Source of the DNA: Candidatus Nanopelagicales bacterium
Lineage (GTDB): Bacteria; Actinomycetota; Actinomycetes; S36-B12
Assembly (NCBI GenBank): GCA_018609125.1
Contig: JABAYF010000015.1
Coordinates: 67,281 to 105,202, forward strand
DNA: 37,922 nucleotides
Reading direction: 5' to 3'
In this document: piece after piece, positions 35,131-37,922 of the stretch
Position numbering within the stretch: the stretch's first letter is position 1
How the letters are laid out: every line of letters begins with the position of its first letter
Made by a program: the position numbers and the translations under genes
The notes under the pieces: model-generated
Told to the model about the DNA's origin: nothing
The model's database searches: none
Seen by the model: only the letters and a program-made list of their open reading frames with translations

Positions 35131-35991
35131 TTAGATACGGGTGCGAGCCGACCACAGTTCTGGGAAGGCGTTGCGAGCAAGGCTTCGCTCCAGCCATGCC
35201 AGGCCGGCTGATCCACCACTACCACCCTTGGCGCCCATGGCTCGACGCACGGCCATCACATGTCTATATCGCCAGTCGCTGAACGCTTCAGAAACATCGG
35301 TGAGTGCTTCGGCAAGTTCACGCACCGGGTCGCCATGATTGGTTTGTTCGTACACGTTCACCCAGAGATCTTCGATGTCCGGGTGGGATTCGTAGGTGAG
35401 TGACGGGTCACGGTTTAACACTTCAGCCGGAACTTCGTAGCCATGACGAGCCAAATAGCCGAGTGCATCGTCATAGAGGGAGTTTGCCGCGAATGCTTCC
35501 TGTAATTGGGCGTAGTGATCGCCCGCCACATTCTTATGTGGCCGCAGCAGAGCAGCATCTTTGAAGCCCAGAAGGAATTCCAGGTGGCGGTAAAGAAATG
35601 ACTGAAAGCCAGAGGCCTCGCCGAGGTCATCGCGAAAAGCATTGAAGTCTGCCGGAGTCATCCATCGAAAGCTGACCCACGACGCATTGAGCGCCTCAAA
35701 ATGATCAGTGCTGCGGCGCAGTGTGACCAAGGCCTCGCCTAGATCGTCATCCCGGAGGGCATCTTGGGCATGGCGCCATTCAAAACTGAGCAGATTGAAA
35801 TACAACTCCATGATCTGTGAGCAGACCAAAAACATGTATTCACCCGGAACATCGGTCTTGGTGTGCTGAAGCTGAGCGAGCGTGGAGGCACGCACATAGG
35901 CGTCATAGGGCGTGGTCTCCTCAAAGGTCAGTTTTGGGGTTGTTGCGTCCACCTGAGGATCACCTCGGCCTATGTTTCGTCGGCTTGTCAT
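35131..35991 (-). CDS. kynA: Tryptophan 2,3-dioxygenase
   Basis: 286-residue heme dioxygenase that opens the indole ring of L-tryptophan to N-formylkynurenine, the first step of the kynurenine pathway. TDO landmarks are GEYMFLVCSQIMELYFNLLSFEW, SGFQSFLYRHLEFLLG, and the C-terminal WRYRHVMAVRRAMGAKGGSGGSAG with the proximal heme-ligand region His. Length is usual. ATG 35991 is preceded by CAAGAT at 6 nt, suggesting a leaderless mRNA. First gene of the operon kynA-kynU-kfa-ridA-hao-acmsd-kmo; divergent from a small lipoprotein gene across 151 bp. Confidence 0.97.
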   Translation of the reverse strand: MTSRRNIGRGDPQVDATTPKLTFEETTPYDAYVRASTLAQLQHTKTDVPGEYMFLVCSQIMELYFNLLSFEWRHAQDALRDDDLGEALVTLRRSTDHFEALNASWVSFRWMTPADFNAFRDDLGEASGFQSFLYRHLEFLLGFKDAALLRPHKNVAGDHYAQLQEAFAANSLYDDALGYLARHGYEVPAEVLNRDPSLTYESHPDIEDLWVNVYEQTNHGDPVRELAEALTDVSEAFSDWRYRHVMAVRRAMGAKGGSGGSAGLAWLERSLARNAFPELWSARTRI

Positions 35992-35997
35992 GGACTC

Positions 35998-36003
35998 ATC
36001 TTG
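35998..36003 (-). promoter_or_regulatory. Possible leaderless -10 box (CAAGAT) of the kynurenine operon
   Basis: CAAGAT, then GAGTCC and ATG 35991. No clear -35. The remaining 151 bp to the lipoprotein gene (35992-36142) show no riboswitch or operator that I recognise. Confidence 0.4.
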
Positions 36004-36142
36004 CTCGCCGGCGGTCCGGTTAAGGGCACAGGGGGTGTGGCGGCGCGCGATGAATGGGAACCAGGGAATCGAGCGGAGCGTCTATCAGGGTGTTGGTTTC
36101 ACCATTGCCGGTGGCTTGGCACCCAATCGAAAAAGAGGAACT

Positions 36143-36547
36143 ATGCGTAAGATTTCTCGCCGTAGTGCAGCAGTCACCATGACCGCGGTTTTGGCGCTCG
36201 GGGGCACCGCAGTTTTGAGCGGCTGTTCGTCCAGTGACACATCAACACCCGCCACTTCGGCTAGCGATATGGGAGAGCAGATGATTGGTCCTGTCATCGT
36301 CGAGCCAGGGCAGACCGAGGTAAGCATGGCGGTAGGCCGCACCGTAGTTTTCAATGTTGTGGACCCGACGAAAGAGACCATCGCTACCGATGACGCGACT
36401 ATTGTGAGTGTGACGCCAGGTCGAGATGACGGCTCGGCCATTTTCAATCCCGGGGGCGAAGCGCTATCAGTGGGCACTGCGACCGTCACGTTAACCAACG
36501 TAGACACCGGTGTTGTGCAAATCGTGACCGTGACCGTAACTGAATAG
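36143..36547 (+). CDS. Small lipoprotein with an Ig-like beta domain
   Basis: 134 residues: basic N-terminus, hydrophobic core and lipobox LSGC with Cys28, followed by Ser/Thr-rich spacer and a ~85-residue beta-rich domain (VIVEPGQTEVSMAVGRTVVFNV, ATDDATIVSVTPG, LSVGTATVTLTN..VQIVTVTVTE). The alternation and the GxAxVTL pattern resemble Ig-like/Big-2 or BACON-type repeats of surface proteins. It should be anchored on the outer face of the membrane. ATG 36143 has AGAGGAACT directly upstream; the long upstream frame is non-coding. Function and partner unknown. Confidence 0.8.
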   Translation: MRKISRRSAAVTMTAVLALGGTAVLSGCSSSDTSTPATSASDMGEQMIGPVIVEPGQTEVSMAVGRTVVFNVVDPTKETIATDDATIVSVTPGRDDGSAIFNPGGEALSVGTATVTLTNVDTGVVQIVTVTVTE

Positions 36548-36555
36548 CACCATGA

Positions 36556-36586
36556 CGGTGCCGTACTCTGGTTAAGTGCGGCACCG
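36556..36586 (+). terminator. Hairpin after the lipoprotein gene
   Basis: Inverted repeat CGGTGCCG / CGGCACCG (8 bp, 15-nt loop) starting 9 nt after the stop. No T-tract. It probably separates the lipoprotein gene from the phosphotransferase gene. Confidence 0.45.
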
Positions 36587-36618
36587 CCAACTCAGCCCGT
36601 GAGACCACAGATTCTGCG

Positions 36619-36624
36619 TAAACT
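36619..36624 (+). promoter_or_regulatory. Leaderless -10 box (TAAACT) of the phosphotransferase gene
   Basis: TAAACT followed by 7 nt and GTG 36632. This supports a start 11 codons downstream of the first GTG in the frame (36599), which lies within 13 bp of the preceding hairpin. Confidence 0.5.
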
Positions 36625-36631
36625 CACCCGG

Positions 36632-37708
36632 GTGACCAACTCAAGTTTTGATCTTGACGTGGCAGCCGTTCTCCCCTGGTTTAAATCCGAGGGACTGACA
36701 GCAGATGGGACTACGCCCTTCGCCGCTGAATTGCTGGCTGGCGGTCGATCAAATGTGACGTACCGCGTTCGGCAGAATGAAGATGAGTGGGTGCTCCGTC
36801 GGCGACCCTTTGGCCACGTGATGCCCAGCGCCCACGACATGGAACGAGAATTTCGCGTTCTCACCGGCATGCATAGGGCGCTTTTTCCCTCACCTGAGCC
36901 ATTTGCCTACTGCGCTGATGAGTCCCTCATTGGCGCACCATTTCTCGTCATGGAGTTCGTCGATGGCGGCATCTATGCCCACGCCGAGCAGACGAAACTG
37001 CTCTCATCGGATCAGCGAACTGCCTTGAGCAAAGAGTTGACGGAAGTATTGGCCGCCCTGCACGACGTTGACGCACATGCGGTGGGACTTGCCGACCTTG
37101 GTAGACCCGAGGGTTTTCTCCAGCGCCAGGTCGCCAGGTGGCAAAAGCAATGGTCTCTGAGCCGAACCCGGGATTTCCCTGCCATGGATGAACTGGGTAT
37201 TCGAATCAATAAAACATTGGAATCCGCGGTCCTAGACAACGAGTGGGGAGTCATCCACGGGGACTATCGCCTCGACAACACAATCGTCGATCCCAACACC
37301 ATGCGCATTCGGGCCGTTGTTGATTGGGAAATGTCGACCCTGGGCGATCCCCTTGCAGATCTAGCGCTTTTGCTGGTCTATTGGACTCAACCCGGAGATC
37401 GGCTGCGCAGTCAGGTACCGCTCACTGACGGGGTCACCGACCTTGCTGGGTTCTTTACTCGTAGCGAACTGGTGGAGAGCTACACGAGATTGAGTGGGCG
37501 CTCGGTAGACAACTTGGATGCCTGTATTGCCCTGTCCTGTATGAAGTTAGGCGTTATCTTGGAATCAATTCGAAAGCGAATGATGGACGGGGCGCAGGTG
37601 GGTGGCAGTGACGAACTCGCTGAGCAAATGCGTGTTGCCACTGATGCACTGATTGAGATCGGTCACCTGTCAATATCTGATGGGGGACTGGCCGCCCTAA
37701 GTAGTTAG
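36632..37708 (+). CDS. ACAD10/11-like phosphotransferase (APH family)
   Basis: 358-residue aminoglycoside-phosphotransferase/choline-kinase-fold protein. N-lobe AGGRSNVTYRVR and WVLRRRPFGHVMPSAHDMEREFRVL match the ACAD10/11-like subgroup; catalytic VIHGDYRLDNTIVD and metal site VVDWEMSTLGDPLADLA are intact. Members act on hydroxyacyl-CoA or related lipids in fatty-acid oxidation, or have unknown substrates; real aminoglycoside resistance is unlikely. GTG 36632 is favoured by a TAAACT box 7 nt upstream, GTG 36599 is an alternative. It is the last gene in the window, followed by a hairpin. Confidence 0.88.
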   Translation: MTNSSFDLDVAAVLPWFKSEGLTADGTTPFAAELLAGGRSNVTYRVRQNEDEWVLRRRPFGHVMPSAHDMEREFRVLTGMHRALFPSPEPFAYCADESLIGAPFLVMEFVDGGIYAHAEQTKLLSSDQRTALSKELTEVLAALHDVDAHAVGLADLGRPEGFLQRQVARWQKQWSLSRTRDFPAMDELGIRINKTLESAVLDNEWGVIHGDYRLDNTIVDPNTMRIRAVVDWEMSTLGDPLADLALLLVYWTQPGDRLRSQVPLTDGVTDLAGFFTRSELVESYTRLSGRSVDNLDACIALSCMKLGVILESIRKRMMDGAQVGGSDELAEQMRVATDALIEIGHLSISDGGLAALSS

Positions 37709-37733
37709 GACCAAGGTCCTTGCTTTTTGCAAG
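37708..37733 (+). terminator. Tandem hairpins after the phosphotransferase stop
   Basis: GGACC-AA-GGTCC (37708-37719) immediately followed by and partly sharing CTTGC-TTTTT-GCAAG (37719-37733). The two are alternative or stacked hairpins directly at the stop codon; only a weak T-rich loop, no trailing T-tract. Likely a transcription end. Confidence 0.45.
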
Positions 37734-37742
37734 TTGCGTCGG

Positions 37743-37796
37743 CTTAGGGGTTGCGCCCTGGTCGATGACCTGACAAAGCGAACGCAAACCCCCTAG
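37743..37796. other. Structured non-coding stretch near the right edge
   Basis: An imperfect inverted repeat CTTAGGGGTTGCG (37743-37755) / CGCAAACCCCCTAG (37783-37796), needing one or two bulges, encloses a small perfect hairpin GGTC-GAT-GACC (37760-37770). It does not fold like a tRNA. From 37797 to the edge I see no open frame with coding character and no recognised RNA family. It could be a terminator, an RNA element of the next gene, or an edge of something cut off. Confidence 0.3.
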
Positions 37797-37922
37797 ACAG
37801 ATCTTGCCCGTCCCCAAATACCTGCTGCAGATGGAGACATCCGAAGAGTTTCACGTGCATAAGATTCTTCGATCCTTTCTCAACTCCTCTGGCCGTTGAA
37901 GACACCACTGCGCCTGCAAGTG

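Noticed and set aside
36632-37708. Aminoglycoside-resistance kinase
   Set aside because: The fold and catalytic motifs are of the APH superfamily, but the N-lobe pattern is that of ACAD10/11-like enzymes and there is no resistance or mobile context.
1-37922. CRISPR arrays, tRNA/rRNA genes, IS elements, prophage
   Set aside because: No regularly spaced repeats, cloverleaf-like segments, transposase or integrase frames or terminal inverted repeats were seen.

Overview
The window comes from an actinobacterium of moderate GC (estimated by eye in the high 50s percent). The evidence is a mycothiol synthase (mshD) next to a GlnR-type regulator, an actinobacterial ADP-glucose glycosyltransferase (glgA/glgM type) divergent from glgC, a MutT1-like Nudix/histidine-phosphatase fusion beside ppk, and many starts with a TANNNT-like -10 box 6-7 nt upstream and no Shine-Dalgarno, as in leaderless actinobacterial mRNAs. 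Species cannot be fixed from the sequence; a free-living, possibly aquatic, actinobacterium is a guess. No tRNA, rRNA, IS element, prophage or CRISPR was seen.

Region 1 (1-8.6 kb, all minus strand) is a catabolic/uptake block: two SDR dehydrogenases, a zinc alcohol dehydrogenase and a branched-chain-amino-acid-type (Liv/HAAT) ABC importer. The importer has a lipoprotein binding protein (livK), a single 1210-residue LivH-LivM-extra membrane domain-LivG fusion, and livF. A 23-bp hairpin separates livK from the fusion, and a GGTCNGATGTT-like motif recurs upstream of adh, livK and the SDR gene. The substrate is unknown.

Region 2 (8.6-17.6 kb) holds purS-purQ-[secreted protein]-purL on the minus strand, an EamA exporter, the divergent glycogen / maltose-1-phosphate pair glgM/glgC, and an SDR and an SRPBCC protein coupled to glgC by 4-nt overlaps.

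Region 3 (17.6-27.5 kb) holds a polyphosphate/nucleotide-hygiene module (ppk, CYTH-CHAD, mutT1-like) and mshD-glnR on the minus strand. On the plus strand are an alpha/beta hydrolase, a 33-residue membrane protein too short for usual ORF calling, a nitrobindin-like heme protein, a Fur-family regulator and YgfZ. dtd follows, convergent with ygfZ.

Region 4 (27.5-36 kb) has acetoacetyl-CoA synthetase convergent with a seven-gene tryptophan/kynurenine operon: kynA, kynU, an alpha/beta-hydrolase kynurenine formamidase, a RidA-family deaminase, 3-hydroxyanthranilate dioxygenase, ACMS decarboxylase and kynurenine 3-monooxygenase. Together these take L-tryptophan through 3-hydroxyanthranilate into the meta-cleavage (2-aminomuconate) branch. 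The aminomuconate-semialdehyde dehydrogenase step is not in the window. The right end (36-37.9 kb) has a small lipoprotein, an ACAD10/11-like phosphotransferase and a short structured non-coding tail.

The strongest unusual points are the extra ~300-residue membrane domain in the Liv fusion, the possible shared regulon around the transporter and dehydrogenases, the secreted gene with its own leaderless promoter inside the pur operon, and the incomplete kynurenine meta-cleavage set.
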